Shown here in pieces: positions 42,886 to 52,436 of a stretch of 64,000 nucleotides of DNA. The position numbers and the translations under genes are program-made. The notes under the pieces were generated by a model. That model saw nothing but the letters and a program-made list of their open reading frames with translations. It was not told where the DNA came from and made no database searches. The first letter of the stretch is position 1; each line of letters opens with the position of its first letter. The stretch is from Sporomusa ovata DSM 2662. Lineage in GTDB: Bacteria > Bacillota > Negativicutes > Sporomusales > Sporomusaceae. The stretch spans positions 62,001 to 126,000 of the forward strand of contig NZ_ASXP01000006.1 in assembly GCF_000445445.1 (NCBI RefSeq), given 5' to 3'.

Positions 42886-45643
42886 AGATTCCGTCTTCCT
42901 TGCGCCAGAGCCATATTCATACTGGCTAATATCTGCCCTTGCGACTGCCGGAAGGAATGGGCGTCAGGGGTGTTTATGTTCATTACAATTGTCGGCGAAC
43001 GCTGGCTGTCGGAGTACGCAGCGGGGGTATAAGGCGTTTATGTTCATTACAATTGTCGGCGAACCAGCAGACATCATGCTTTGTGTATCTTGCGCGTTAT
43101 ATACCCGGCCACCACGATTAAAGTTAATAAGCTCCGGACCCCTCTCGCCTACCAGCGCTAGACCGCCGTCGTAATTACCACCTAACGCAAATTTGGGTAA
43201 AGTGATCTTCGGTTTGGAAGAACCGGTGGCTGGATTTGCCGAACCGGCTAGCCCCCCTTTGAGGAAAGAGCTGCCGAAAACCGACATCACGATGCGGCTG
43301 GCCAGCCACTCGGCGGCGATATCGGCAATGATCTTAATGATCTTTGTTCCCAAATCACTCCAGGCGTCGCCAATGGATTTCGTGCCGGTGATCACGTCAG
43401 AAAATACACCTTTAAGGCCATCATACATTCCATTGGTATACTGAGCCATGTAGCTCATGGAAATGCGATGCGCGTCTTGCCATATCTTATAGTAGCTATC
43501 AATATATTCTTGTTTCCCGGTAAGTTCTTGAGCAAGTAACGCCTGCTCGCTAGTCAATAACTCCTGGAATCTTGCAATATCGCCCTCAGCACGGGCTTGA
43601 TCCAAATCTTCCTGAAATTTCACCCGTTCGTAATGCAGGTCTTTTAGCTTTTGATTTTTTTCCGTCTCAATAGCTACCTGCTCTGCCGCTACTTGCTTGC
43701 TGAAAGCAACCATACCGGACTCAGTGATTTCAAATTGTATCCCGTTGGCTGTCCACGCCTCACGAAACACGGTTTGCTGCTCTTTGGTAGCAACAGCATA
43801 TTCCATCTCCCAATCACGGTACTTGCGGCGAATGGTGTCAAGTTGAGTTGCCACATCTAGTTTCCATATCAAACTTCTGCTTATCGACACCGGTTACGCC
43901 AATAGCTCCCAGCTTTGTTTGCAAGGCTCGCGCCGCATCGGCAGCCTGATCCCAGATGCTGTTTCGCTTCTTTTGTTCGTCGGCCATGATCTTACGGCGA
44001 CGGACAGAATAGGTGGCCTCCAGCCGTTCCAAATCCCGCTGGTAATTTTCGTTGGCGGCCATCGTTCCGTTCAAAGACTCCAGTTGCTGTGAACGCCAGA
44101 GTTCTAATTGCTCTAATTCTGTTTTCGTAGTCTGTACCCATTGATCTTCAATGGCCTTGCTGGTCTGCTCTGCTTTCTTGGCAAGCTTGTCCCACTCACT
44201 GCCAGCAGTACCAGTGCCGCCCCCTGCACCGGTTGGCACACCACTTGTTCCGGCAACATTGCTTCCTGTTAAGCCGGTAAAGGTGGTATTAAGCCCACCC
44301 GCACTCTCTTTCAGTTCCTGTACACCAGAGATCAATTTACTTCCGATACCGTCCCAGGCTGTGCTGATTCCGCCCACTGCGGCTTGAACCCGTTTGGTAG
44401 CCGCCGCGGCCTCTTCCCCCGCATTGGCAGCTCCCTGCGAAACACTTTCCAGCCACCCAGCAGCGGCTGATTGTATTCCACCACCAAATATATTAAGGAG
44501 CGGCTGAAGGGCAGAAAAGATATGTTGCACTCCATTAAAAACAATACTTTTGAGCTCTGCCCATTTTTGCTGCGTATAAGCCACAGCTGCTGTCCAGGTG
44601 TTGGCAAACAATCCGCCAAGTGGCTCCCACGCCTGCCAAATGACCCAGGCTACAGCACCTAAAGCGGCACCGCCAGCAATGAACGGCGCTAAGGGAACCA
44701 GGGCTGTCCAGAGTGCCGTGCCAAAAGCAATAATAGCCGGAATAGCTGCTCCTGCGAGCGCCCCGGCTACTACAAAAATTGCTAATGATAATTCTTTGGG
44801 AATCAAATCGCGTAGCGCAGCCTGAATTCCGTTATTTTTGACATAGGCCGCAAACTGGTCGAGTGCTTCTGCCATGGCTTTCATTCTTGTTTTGAGATCG
44901 AGCGCAGCAATGATTTTGTCACCCATTTCGCGCATGACAGAAGAAACGTTATCCTTAATGGTCGAAAAGAGTCCGGGGATTTCCTGCGACAAGCCCTCCA
45001 TACCGCCTTTGAATCGGCTCTGCATGCCCATCAGCACGGCGTTTATGCCGGTAGTACTATTGATGGCACCTTGTTCAGCCATTTTCATCGCGGTTGGAAT
45101 ATCCGTCCCAATCGCATCGGCGAGGAACTTCCAGGCGGGAACCCCGGCCTCGGCCAGCTGCAGCATCTCTTCTCCCGAAACCTTGCCTTTGGCCTGCATC
45201 TGTCCGATAGCGAGTGTCATCCGGTCGATGCCTTCTTGTCCTATGCCCAGCATAGCGGCAGCATCACCAATGGCCGCCATCATGGGAATGATGTCTTGTG
45301 CGGCAAAGCCAAATGCTAGCAGTTTCTTCGACGAATTGACGAGGCCCGGCAGTTCAAATGGGGTTTGTGCCGCAAACTTGGCTAAATCACCAAGAAACTT
45401 TTCTGCCTGCCCGCTATCCCCAATCAAGGTAGCAAAGGCTCTCTTGTTGGCCTGCATATCACCGGCCATCTTAATGCTGGCAAGGCCTAAAACACCCATA
45501 GCGGCAGCGGCTGCAGCAAAACCGGAGACAATGTTTTCCGACATTTCCATGGCTTCTGAACCTAGGCCTTTACGCATAGCTCGTTTTGTGCTTTCCCATT
45601 TCTTCAGAAAATCGGAGTTATCGCCCCCGATGATAATTGTCAT
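42882..45643 (-). pseudogene. Tail tape-measure protein, broken by a +1 shift and a 64-bp duplication
   Basis: Frame one (45643 to about 43850) holds the N-terminal tape-measure domain, with TPFELPGLVNSSKKLLAFGF, hydrophobic helices and long coiled coils. It leaves frame at GATATGGAAACTAG, where one extra A occurs. Frame two continues to FALGGNYDGGLALVGERGPELI. It is broken again by a 64-bp duplication. Skipping both restores a third frame ending INTPDAHSFRQ and QGRRNL, whose stop overlaps the next ATG. Removing one A and 64 bp gives exactly 898 codons. The protein sets tail length. Confidence 0.88.
42972..43064. repeat. Tandem duplication (29-bp repeat, 64-bp period) in the tape-measure gene
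   Basis: The same 29 bases (GTTTATGTTCATTACAATTG then TCGGCGAAC) occur at 42972-43000 and 43036-43064, separated by 35 bp. The period of 64 is not a multiple of three, so it shifts the reading frame. Confidence 0.92.
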
Positions 45644-45665
45644 TGCAGCATTTCCAGCTATGGTA

Positions 45666-45994
45666 TCACCCCACTTTCGCGATCAGCTTGGCCATCTCTG
45701 CCTTAACTTGTTCCGGTGTTTTGTCAGCGCTTTTTTTCTTGGCTGGTTCAATGCCTAACAGCATGTCCACGGTAACCGGTCGTTTCAGTTCATAATTGGT
45801 GCAGGTATTGATGATCGGAGCGACAAGCTGGGCGGCTGCCCGCTGTTTTTGCTCTATTCGCCAGAGATACCCATCAATCATCTGCTGGAACTCTCCGGGT
45901 GTTAGTTTCCCGAACTCCCAGGGTGAAAGGGCCAATGCCCCGTAGGCCATTGGCTCCATACACGCAATCCACTCGGCTACCGTGGTTATTGTCC
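45666..45994 (-). CDS. Tail assembly chaperone, frameshift extension (GT-like part)
   Basis: In-frame codons downstream of the slippery site read RTITTVAEWIACMEPMAYG, then SPWEFGKLTPGEFQQMIDGYLWRIEQ and a Lys-rich end. This resembles the second domain of tail chaperones. Its own first ATG (45959) has no ribosome site, so it is probably made as a fusion to the preceding chaperone by -1 frameshifting. In lambda the analogous gpGT recruits tail tube subunits to the tape measure. Confidence 0.75.
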
Positions 45995-46345
45995 GTTTCC
46001 CAGGTCACCGGACTCCACTGTTTCCTCTGTTGTTTCTTCGCCCATGATCTTGGATTTGCGGACAGCATCGCCGATTTTTGCTGCCAAACTTTCTACGCTG
46101 CCCCCTGATTCCATGTACTCTTGCATCATGAGACCAACCCGCTGCAGGGTTAGTCCTTTTTCCGCCTGCTTTAGGCCACCCCATAAAAGTATGCGGATGG
46201 CGGAAAAGCCTGCAGCCATTGGGTTGCTTAGAACATATAGCAGGGATTTTCCTCCCATTAATTCTTCCATGTCTGCCGCCGCGTTAATGTCATAGCGGAG
46301 CTTGCGCTCTTTGCCGCCAATGGTAAGATACACTGGTCCTGTCAT
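45986..46345 (-). CDS. Tail assembly chaperone (G-like part)
   Basis: A protein of about 119 residues: MTGPVYLTIGGKERKLRYDINAAADMEELMG and onward, a beta-hairpin start and a helical body similar to GTA gp10/TAC proteins. It ends GDLGNGQ directly after the slippery heptamer. GGAGG precedes the ATG at 46345. It lies between tail tube and tape measure, the normal place. Confidence 0.82.
   Translation of the reverse strand: MTGPVYLTIGGKERKLRYDINAAADMEELMGGKSLLYVLSNPMAAGFSAIRILLWGGLKQAEKGLTLQRVGLMMQEYMESGGSVESLAAKIGDAVRKSKIMGEETTEETVESGDLGNGQ
45995..46001 (-). promoter_or_regulatory. Programmed -1 ribosomal frameshift site
   Basis: On the minus strand the codons CTG GGA AAC GGA CAA TAA contain G_GGA_AAC in the X_XXY_YYZ phase. 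A -1 slip changes NGQ-stop into RTITTVAEW, which is open to 45666. This is the classic tail-chaperone arrangement. Confidence 0.85.
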
Positions 46346-46412
46346 GAGAAGTCCTCCTTCTTTTTCCGTAAACATTAAAATGAGCGCACAGCTTTTTCCA
46401 TGCACTCCTTGA

Positions 46413-47201
46413 TTAAATCGGGGCTACTCCCGGAGTTGTGTCAGTGGAAGTCGGTACAGCGGTAAGACCCGCACAGGTTCCATTGGCAATCGCGATGTTC
46501 AGTGTCGCGTCATTAGCCGCTGCCACTTTTCTCGTCAAGACTACTGCTATTCCCACACCGCTAACATCAAAGAGAGCTATCACCGCACTATCGAGTGCTA
46601 GCGTCTCTCTGACTTTTTGTGCCACCACAGCCGCTGAATCATTTAAAGAGACAGCCACACTAATGGCTTTCGGTGATCCAGTCATTCCTGCGGCAGTTAC
46701 GGTAACGGTCGCATTACCTGCCGTCGTTACCGTTCCGGCTACCATGACCGTTTCTACTTGTTTCGTACCATTAACTTCTTCCGGTGCGCCACTGCCGTCG
46801 AGTTTAATTTTGTAAGTCGCCACATCATCATGCGGCGCTTCTTCAGACAAATCGGTAATGGCGGCATAGCCTTGAAACTTGCTGCCGTCTTTTCGTACAT
46901 AGCGGACATGGACTAGGGTTCGGTTATAAAAGGACGACAGTAACCATTGCCGTCCTGCTTCTACTGTCAAGCCTGCCAAATCAGTCAGCATAACCGCATC
47001 GGCATCAATGCTCCAACTGAGTAGCCCTGGAACGCTGGTCGTCCAGGCCCCGGACATTTTGTGGCTAGCATCAATCATGGCGGCAGTCATACTGAGCGTA
47101 GCTCCACGCTGGCCGCCTATGGTAACCCATACAGGGTTTTCCGCTGTTCCAGTGTTAACTTTGAGTAGAAAATCTACACCGTCACTTGGAATTAAGGGCA
47201 T
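46413..47201 (-). CDS. Major tail tube protein
   Basis: A protein of about 262 residues: the TP901-1/GTA-like tube domain (VWVTIGGQRGATLSMTAAMID, KMSGAWTTSVPGLLSWSIDAD) followed by a Thr/Val-rich immunoglobulin-like C-terminal domain (about 155-250) probably displayed on the tail surface. The start is taken at 47201, with GGGAG a few bases upstream. Confidence 0.85.
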   Translation of the reverse strand: MPLIPSDGVDFLLKVNTGTAENPVWVTIGGQRGATLSMTAAMIDASHKMSGAWTTSVPGLLSWSIDADAVMLTDLAGLTVEAGRQWLLSSFYNRTLVHVRYVRKDGSKFQGYAAITDLSEEAPHDDVATYKIKLDGSGAPEEVNGTKQVETVMVAGTVTTAGNATVTVTAAGMTGSPKAISVAVSLNDSAAVVAQKVRETLALDSAVIALFDVSGVGIAVVLTRKVAAANDATLNIAIANGTCAGLTAVPTSTDTTPGVAPI

Positions 47202-47205
47202 TTCA

Positions 47206-47598
47206 TCACTCCCTGGTGTCAATTATCGTGAATTTAAATAGTATCGTGGCTTCGCGGTGCGACTCAAAACGCTCCACTGAATGACTGTCGACAGTCGCCA
47301 GCACCACCTGCCAGGCCTCGCTTAATTCCAATACCGGCTGCTGAATGGCAGCAATAGCGACATCTGCCAATTCCGCTACTTCCTTGTCGCCTTGGTACTC
47401 GCTGATAATTTTTATCGTGGCCGTGACTACTGCTCCGGATATTGTTTTGGTGCTCCAGCTTTGGGCTACTGTATCAGTGAGCACAACATAGGGGGCTTTC
47501 TTGCCTGCGGGTACATGATCATAAACTGACACCGTCATGGCATGTTTCAGTCTGTCATAAAGTGCCTTATTTAAAGGGGACACGGGTGAGCGGATCAC
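47206..47598 (-). CDS. DUF3168 tail completion protein
   Basis: 130 residues, with SPLNKALYDRLKHAM, VYDHVPAGKKAPYVVL and a C-terminal FKFTIID. The family includes SPP1 gp17-type proteins that join the tail to the head. It overlaps the HK97 gp10-like gene by 4 bases. Confidence 0.85.
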   Translation of the reverse strand: MIRSPVSPLNKALYDRLKHAMTVSVYDHVPAGKKAPYVVLTDTVAQSWSTKTISGAVVTATIKIISEYQGDKEVAELADVAIAAIQQPVLELSEAWQVVLATVDSHSVERFESHREATILFKFTIIDTRE

Positions 47599-47957
47599 TT
47601 TTTCACCTCTCGCCGGACAACAGCACGGATCTTAGCCTCAATGCCAGGCACTAATTCCTTACGGGCTCTTTCGGCAAAGTATTTGGCCTTCACCCCGCGC
47701 TTGGTGCCATATTCCTGAAGCGGCGCATGGGGGGCTTTGGCCCGCACCATTCGGGAAATACCGTATTTCCCCTTACGGGTGACGATGCTTTTGCGCAGTT
47801 GACCACTTTTCTTAGGAGCCAACGCTTGCTCACGTTGCCGGATTTCCCGCGATCCAAGCTCTACCTCTTTTTCGATAGCTTGACTGACGTTACCGGAGAT
47901 TAAATCACCGAACCGCAGGCATTTATCAATACCAGTAACTTTAATCGTTGGCCGCAT
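47595..47957 (-). CDS. HK97 gp10-like neck protein
   Basis: 120 residues, very basic, with the family patterns ALAPKKSGQLRKSI and HAPLQEYGTKRGVKAKYF. It acts in tail completion or head-tail joining. It overlaps the preceding gene by 17 bases. Confidence 0.87.
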   Translation of the reverse strand: MRPTIKVTGIDKCLRFGDLISGNVSQAIEKEVELGSREIRQREQALAPKKSGQLRKSIVTRKGKYGISRMVRAKAPHAPLQEYGTKRGVKAKYFAERARKELVPGIEAKIRAVVRREVKK

Positions 47958-48288
47958 CGGCTACCACCTCCCGGCACTCAAGTCTAAGATAGGCTTTTTT
48001 CTCTTCTTCGTTGATCGGTGGCCCAATCTGCTCAAATATCCGATCGCCATATTGAACACGGTCGGTTACAGCCACATCACTGCGGTAGCGAATGGTAATG
48101 CGGTGTAGGATTTCTGGTGTTAGCTGTTCAAATTGATCTATTGTTTTAGTGGTCACCGTCATAAGCTTGGCCCAAACTGTGGCGCGAACCGTATACGTCG
48201 TTTCGAAGCCGCCTTGTTCATCAGGTACTTTTGTTTCCTTTAATAATGTAATGCGACAGTTGAGTTCTCCCGGGTTCATATGCATCAC
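47941..48288 (-). CDS. Head-tail adaptor/closure protein
   Basis: 115 residues with the SPP1 gp16/HK97 gp7-type pattern: LNCRITLLKETKVPDEQGGFETTY, then an RITIRYRSDV strand and DRIFEQIGPP. It closes the portal after packaging. Several starts (ATG ATG CAT ATG) are possible. Confidence 0.86.
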   Translation of the reverse strand: MMHMNPGELNCRITLLKETKVPDEQGGFETTYTVRATVWAKLMTVTTKTIDQFEQLTPEILHRITIRYRSDVAVTDRVQYGDRIFEQIGPPINEEEKKAYLRLECREVVADAAND

Positions 48289-48558
48289 CTACCATTGATG
48301 AGCGCGATAAGGCGAAAGGAGCGTGTACACTACTTTGGGGATCGCTTCGCCTATGCGCTGCTCATAAAAATGGGCTACCAGGATGAGGATGGCTTGTTTG
48401 ACAGGTAACGGGATTTCGGTTGATAAGGCAGTCTGTAAATAGTCCTCGCAATGGGCGGTTACTACGGAAATCAAACTGGCGAGAAGGGGTTCTTCCTCCT
48501 CGCCATCAATTCGCAAATATTCTTTTGCCTCTGCTATGGTGACTAGCAAATTATCCAT
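48289..48558 (-). CDS. Head-tail connector (gp6-like)
   Basis: An 89-residue helical protein: TIAEAKEYLRIDGEEEEPLLASLI, then AILILVAHFYEQR. It matches the HK97 gp6/SPP1 gp15 DNA-packaging connector family that forms a ring under the portal. Confidence 0.88.
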   Translation of the reverse strand: MDNLLVTIAEAKEYLRIDGEEEEPLLASLISVVTAHCEDYLQTALSTEIPLPVKQAILILVAHFYEQRIGEAIPKVVYTLLSPYRAHQW

Positions 48559-48781
48559 GAGGCTTGTCCATAAGGCCAGCGGCTTGTAGCTTTGCTATCA
48601 GTTCATTAAAATTCGTTTTTAGTTCTGCGATGGTGGCAGCATCACTTTTTTCTTGTTCAACGGCCCTGCTGAGCGGGACACTGCCAAGGATAAGTTCACC
48701 TTCAGCTTTGATTTCCAGGGTTCCACTGACCACCCATTTGTCTCCGCCTTGTTCTGCATAGTTTTTAATCGTCATGATCAT
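48551..48781 (-). CDS. Head fibre-like protein
   Basis: 76 residues: an N-terminal WVVSGTLEIKAEGELILG beta segment and a C-terminal coiled coil with AELKTNFNELIAKLQAAGL. It resembles the short capsid fibre proteins (phi29 gp8.5 type) encoded after major capsid genes. The function in this phage is not known. Confidence 0.6.
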   Translation of the reverse strand: MIMTIKNYAEQGGDKWVVSGTLEIKAEGELILGSVPLSRAVEQEKSDAATIAELKTNFNELIAKLQAAGLMDKPHG

Positions 48782-48786
48782 TCACC

Positions 48787-49986
48787 TTACGATGCTTTCA
48801 TTTGGAGTACTTTGATGGCTTCCGGTAATATGAGTTTGCCGTCCACACGCTGGGTGGCTTTGAAACCAACTTGTCCTGTTACAGCGTAGAGCTCATTAAG
48901 ACGTTGGAAACTTCGACCTTGGCGGTCAGCGACCCAGTAGTAGCTGAAATCACCAAAGGCGATTGTTTTAGCGCCAATAGCAATAGCCGGAACATAGGTC
49001 GAGGTTTTTACCGGACGGCTAAAGATAGTATCCGGTTCACCTGCTGTAACTGAGGGCAGCCAGAGGTATTGCCCGTTTCCGTCTTTGAGTTTGCGGATGG
49101 CTTTGACGGTAGCATCATTAGTAACAAAAACGGCGTTTTTGCGATACGGAGATTTTAGGGAATAGTACAAATCCATGATTTCATCAAAGGTAAGGGCTGT
49201 AGCACTGGCTGTTGTAACCCCTACACCAGCACCACCAGTCGCATTGAAAATGCCGGTCGGTTTGCCGGAGCCGTCACCAACAAAGAAGGCCTCCTCTTCT
49301 TTTGCCCCAATGCGGCGAGCAAACTCCTTGGCAATGTACTGTTCAAGATTAAAGACGCTGTCATTGATTAGCTCTTCCGATACCTTAATGACCGCGGCTA
49401 ATTTATATACCCCAATCGAGACTTGGCCGAAGGCATCGTCAGATTCAGGAATAACCCCTTCTTCCTCAACCCAGGAAGCTGTGCCCTTTGAAGCCACTAC
49501 CGGGATTTTCTTATCGCCAGAAGAAGTGGTAATGACCTTGGCCAGCTGCCGAAAGATGTTTTCTTCCTCCAAAGCTTGAATAAGGGTACGCTCAAAGTCG
49601 TCAGGTACCAAGTAGCCACCTTCTGAATCTGTGCCAACCTGGAGAGCATTTTGCACATCAAAAATGTTTTTGCTTTTCATGGCTTTCCAGAAAGCGCGGT
49701 TGTATTCATTGGTGGCTCGACCTGTTTTTTCGGACTCTGTCTGCTGATTCGGTTTGTTGGTGATAGGGACACTGGTTACCTTGGATAGTTCCAAATCTAA
49801 TACGGCTTGGCGTTCTAGTCGATCAATCTCCTTACCCAGGTTCACTACATCGGCTTCCATACTTTCATAGGTAGCCGTGTCTTCGGCAGATAAAAGACCA
49901 TTTTCATTTCGTCTGGAATCAAAAAAGGCTTTGGTGCTATCCCAAAGCTTGGCCCGCTTTTCACGGAGTTCTAAAATTTTATTCAT
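48787..49986 (-). CDS. Major capsid protein, HK97 family
   Basis: 399 residues. The first ~100 are a charged coiled-coil scaffold domain (delta domain) removed by the protease. The rest is the HK97 fold with VPDDFERTLIQALEEENIFRQLAKVI, IPVVASKGTASWVEEE and EEAFFVGDGSGKPTGIFN. It forms the icosahedral shell. GGGGGA precedes the ATG. Confidence 0.95.
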   Translation of the reverse strand: MNKILELREKRAKLWDSTKAFFDSRRNENGLLSAEDTATYESMEADVVNLGKEIDRLERQAVLDLELSKVTSVPITNKPNQQTESEKTGRATNEYNRAFWKAMKSKNIFDVQNALQVGTDSEGGYLVPDDFERTLIQALEEENIFRQLAKVITTSSGDKKIPVVASKGTASWVEEEGVIPESDDAFGQVSIGVYKLAAVIKVSEELINDSVFNLEQYIAKEFARRIGAKEEEAFFVGDGSGKPTGIFNATGGAGVGVTTASATALTFDEIMDLYYSLKSPYRKNAVFVTNDATVKAIRKLKDGNGQYLWLPSVTAGEPDTIFSRPVKTSTYVPAIAIGAKTIAFGDFSYYWVADRQGRSFQRLNELYAVTGQVGFKATQRVDGKLILPEAIKVLQMKAS

Positions 49987-49998
49987 GAGTTGTTCCCC

Positions 49999-50691
49999 CT
50001 ATTTCAATAAGTTCAATCTTGTTAGTAACTCTTGATGCGGCACGCCTTGCGGCTGGGCTTCTGATTCTTGTTTTTCCTTTGGCAATTTGCGGCGCAGGGC
50101 GTTGGTAACCGTGATTTTATCAAAAATAAAACCCTCTGTCGCTTCCACCTGATCGGGAGCGTAGAGGATTTTATCGGCAAAACCTAACTCCACTGCCTTT
50201 TGGGCGCTAAACCAGGTTTCCGCATCCATCATGCTTGATATTTTGGCTCTTGATAGCCCTGTTTTTTGGTGGTATGCATTGATAATTCCCTCTTTCACTT
50301 CACTTAGCATCTTGATACCGCTTTGAAAGTCAGCAGCTTCACCAAAAATCATGGTGGCCGGATTATGCACCATGATACAGGCAGTCGGCGACATTACAAC
50401 TTCATCGCCAGCCATGGCAACCACAGAGACCGCGCTAGCAGCTAAGCCATCAATCTTGACGGTTACTTTGCCGTTATACTCCTTTAGCATTGTATATATT
50501 TGGCTTGCGGCAAGCGCATCCCCCCCTGGGGAATTTAGCCAGACAGATATATCACCAGTTGATTCTGTAAGCTCAGCTTTGAATTTTTTCGGGGTAATAT
50601 CGTCATCATACCAACTATTCGCGGCTATGTAGCCATCGAAGTACAGCGTCCGTCCTTCATCGCTATTACGCCAATTCCAAAATTTATTCAT
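49999..50691 (-). CDS. ClpP-like head maturation protease
   Basis: 230 residues with the ClpP/crotonase fold: SPGGDALAASQIY, catalytic S86 in GLAASAVSV, H109 in IMVHNP, and an Asp expected in the MMDAETWF segment. It cleaves the capsid scaffold domain and then itself. It overlaps the portal stop by 4 bases (ATGA). Confidence 0.93.
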   Translation of the reverse strand: MNKFWNWRNSDEGRTLYFDGYIAANSWYDDDITPKKFKAELTESTGDISVWLNSPGGDALAASQIYTMLKEYNGKVTVKIDGLAASAVSVVAMAGDEVVMSPTACIMVHNPATMIFGEAADFQSGIKMLSEVKEGIINAYHQKTGLSRAKISSMMDAETWFSAQKAVELGFADKILYAPDQVEATEGFIFDKITVTNALRRKLPKEKQESEAQPQGVPHQELLTRLNLLK

Positions 50692-51901
50692 TTCACATCT
50701 CCTCGTCCTTTGATATATGCGCCCAAATCTTCCAGATTCAGCATGTTCCCATTCATAGCATAGACATCTCCATGTTCAATTGCGTTCATATTTTCTAAAG
50801 ACCTTACGTCATTAGGGCTTAAGAAACCATTTTGAATTCCGATAGCGTAACCTTGCATTCGCGACGCATAATCTCCTCGCAAAAGCCCTTCCACTATAAA
50901 GCCAACATAGTACTTACTTTTTTCACTGTCAGTAAATAAGGCTTTATTTACTGACTGCTCTATCCGTACCAATCAAGGCCGGATTGTGTGAACTACAAAG
51001 CTAATGGATTGGTGCTCAATATTACTGAAAGTTGCTCGGTCAAGGCTTGCCACCAAATGCGGCGGTACTCTAAATATTCGGCATATCTCCTCGGTTTGAA
51101 ACTTTCTTGTTTCCAAAAATTGGGCCTGTTCTGGTGGGATGCCAATACTTTTAAACGACATCCCTTCCTCCAAGACGCATACACGATGAGCATTGGCGCT
51201 GCCTTGGTAAACAGCATTCCAACTGTCCCTGACTCGGGCTGGATCTTTTACCACTCCTGGATGTTCCAGAACACCGCCGGGAGTCGCGCCATTGGCAAAT
51301 AGTTTAGCTCCGTATTCTTCAGTGGCTATGGCCATACCGATTGCGTTTTTGGCCATGGCGATGGGGGAATAACCAATGAGACCGTCAAAGCCTAGTCCGG
51401 GAATATGAAGAACTTCATAGCTGCGTAGCAAATGGCTTTGGCCATCTTTTTCGTATTGATAGTAAAGCTGGCCTTGGTCGTTCGATTGACAGTCATTTTG
51501 TTTGGTAAGAGCGGGTATAGAGCTACTACTCTGCCACGACCATCGCGGATGATTTGAGCAAAGGCATTACCCCATAATAAAAGATGGCCCATCAGTGTTT
51601 CTCTGAACACGAATGAGGTCATCTCTGGATTTGGTTCGCTATGGAGCAGATAATATATGGGGTGATCTGCTGCTTTTTCTTTACCGCTCGTAGTATAACG
51701 ATAAGTGTGTAAAGGCAGCGATGCTATGGTTTCAGCAAGAATTCTGACACAGGCATATACAGCAGTCGTTTGCATGGCTGTTCGCTCATTTACCGTTTTG
51801 CCGCTTGTGCTAGTTCCAAAGAAAAAGCTATATGCGCTGCCCCAGCTATTTTGAGGACTGGCTCTCGTCGGAAAAAGTCTTGATAGGAATGGGATTTTCA
51901 T
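50688..51901 (-). pseudogene. Portal protein, frameshift plus in-frame TGA
   Basis: The HK97-type portal is split in three. The first part (MKIPFLSRLF to NKMTVNR) leaves frame near 51481. The frame DQGQLYYQYEKDGQ, then LRSYEVLHIPGLGFDGLIGYSP continues it, implying one base lost. At 50973-50975 a TGA replaces the expected Trp in TIRPWLVRIEQ, and the same frame then runs on to the end. Adding one base gives exactly 405 codons. Portal is essential for packaging, so this prophage copy should not make virions unless these are sequencing errors. Confidence 0.87.
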
Positions 51902-51931
51902 GGGTCACCTCCTGAAAATGGGCGTAAAAAA

Positions 51932-51953
51932 AGCCACTCATTACTGAGCGGCT
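51932..51953 (-). terminator. Intrinsic terminator inside the late operon
   Basis: AGCCACTCA pairs with TGAGCGGCT (one mismatch) around TTAC. On the minus strand a run of seven T follows. It lies between the repeat array and the portal gene, on the coding strand of the late genes. Confidence 0.8.
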
Positions 51954-51980
51954 CAACTAGTCTGTTAATGTAAAGAGCCC

Positions 51981-52348
51981 GCAATGATCTACGCTACAGC
52001 CTACACCGATCATTACATACCTATACGCAAACTTTCGCCTACCCACAAGCATTACACAACCGATGCAAACCTTTGCTCGACTACCACAGATAGCTACTGA
52101 ACCGCCTGCAATCTCCCGACTGCAAACGACCCGTATCATTCACAACCCATAGCAGTCTTAGCTCGACCAACATAAATCCCTTGGGACCACACGGCAACAG
52201 TTGGGCTACCGTACAGCCTTTCAAGACCTATGCCAACCTTCCCGCCGACTAACGCCGAGCCTTTCGACCCGACGCCAATCTTTGGCCGACTGATGCCGAA
52301 CACCATAAGATATCCGACACCAATCTTGGCTCGACCATTACAGACCCT
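51981..52348. repeat. Degenerate tandem repeat array, about nine units of 38-46 bp
   Basis: Units share a core like GCCAATCTTTGGCTCGACTA, for example GCAAACCTTTGCTCGACTA (52065), GCAGTCTTAGCTCGACCAA (52152), GCCAACCTTCCCGCCGACTAA (52231), GCCAATCTTTGGCCGACTGA (52273) and CCAATCTTGGCTCGACCA (52320). The DNA is less AT-rich than its flanks. Frames on both strands give repetitive peptides, but all are broken by stops. It fills the 535-bp gap between terL and portal. It is not CRISPR: units are contiguous and degenerate, without constant repeats and spacers. Confidence 0.7.
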
Positions 52349-52436
52349 TTACACTCATAGTATATACTAGCTTTAATATCTAATACCTTGCAAAAAATGG
52401 TACTTAATTACCAACATCAAGGTTACTAAAGACACT

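Noticed and set aside
44874..45758. 294-codon plus-strand frame opposite the tape-measure gene
   Set aside because: It mirrors codon structure of the tape-measure gene on the other strand, has no ribosome site and would be alone on the plus strand of the prophage.
50973..50975. Recoding of TGA as Trp
   Set aside because: TGA is used as a normal stop by many genes here, and the same gene also has a frameshift, so mutation is simpler.
51957..52139. 60-codon minus-strand frame within the repeat array
   Set aside because: It covers only some of the units, starts in the middle of one and has no ribosome site. The array is better described as a repeat than as a gene.
51981..52348. CRISPR array
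   Set aside because: There are no invariant repeats separated by unique spacers. The whole unit is degenerate and contiguous, and no cas gene is present.
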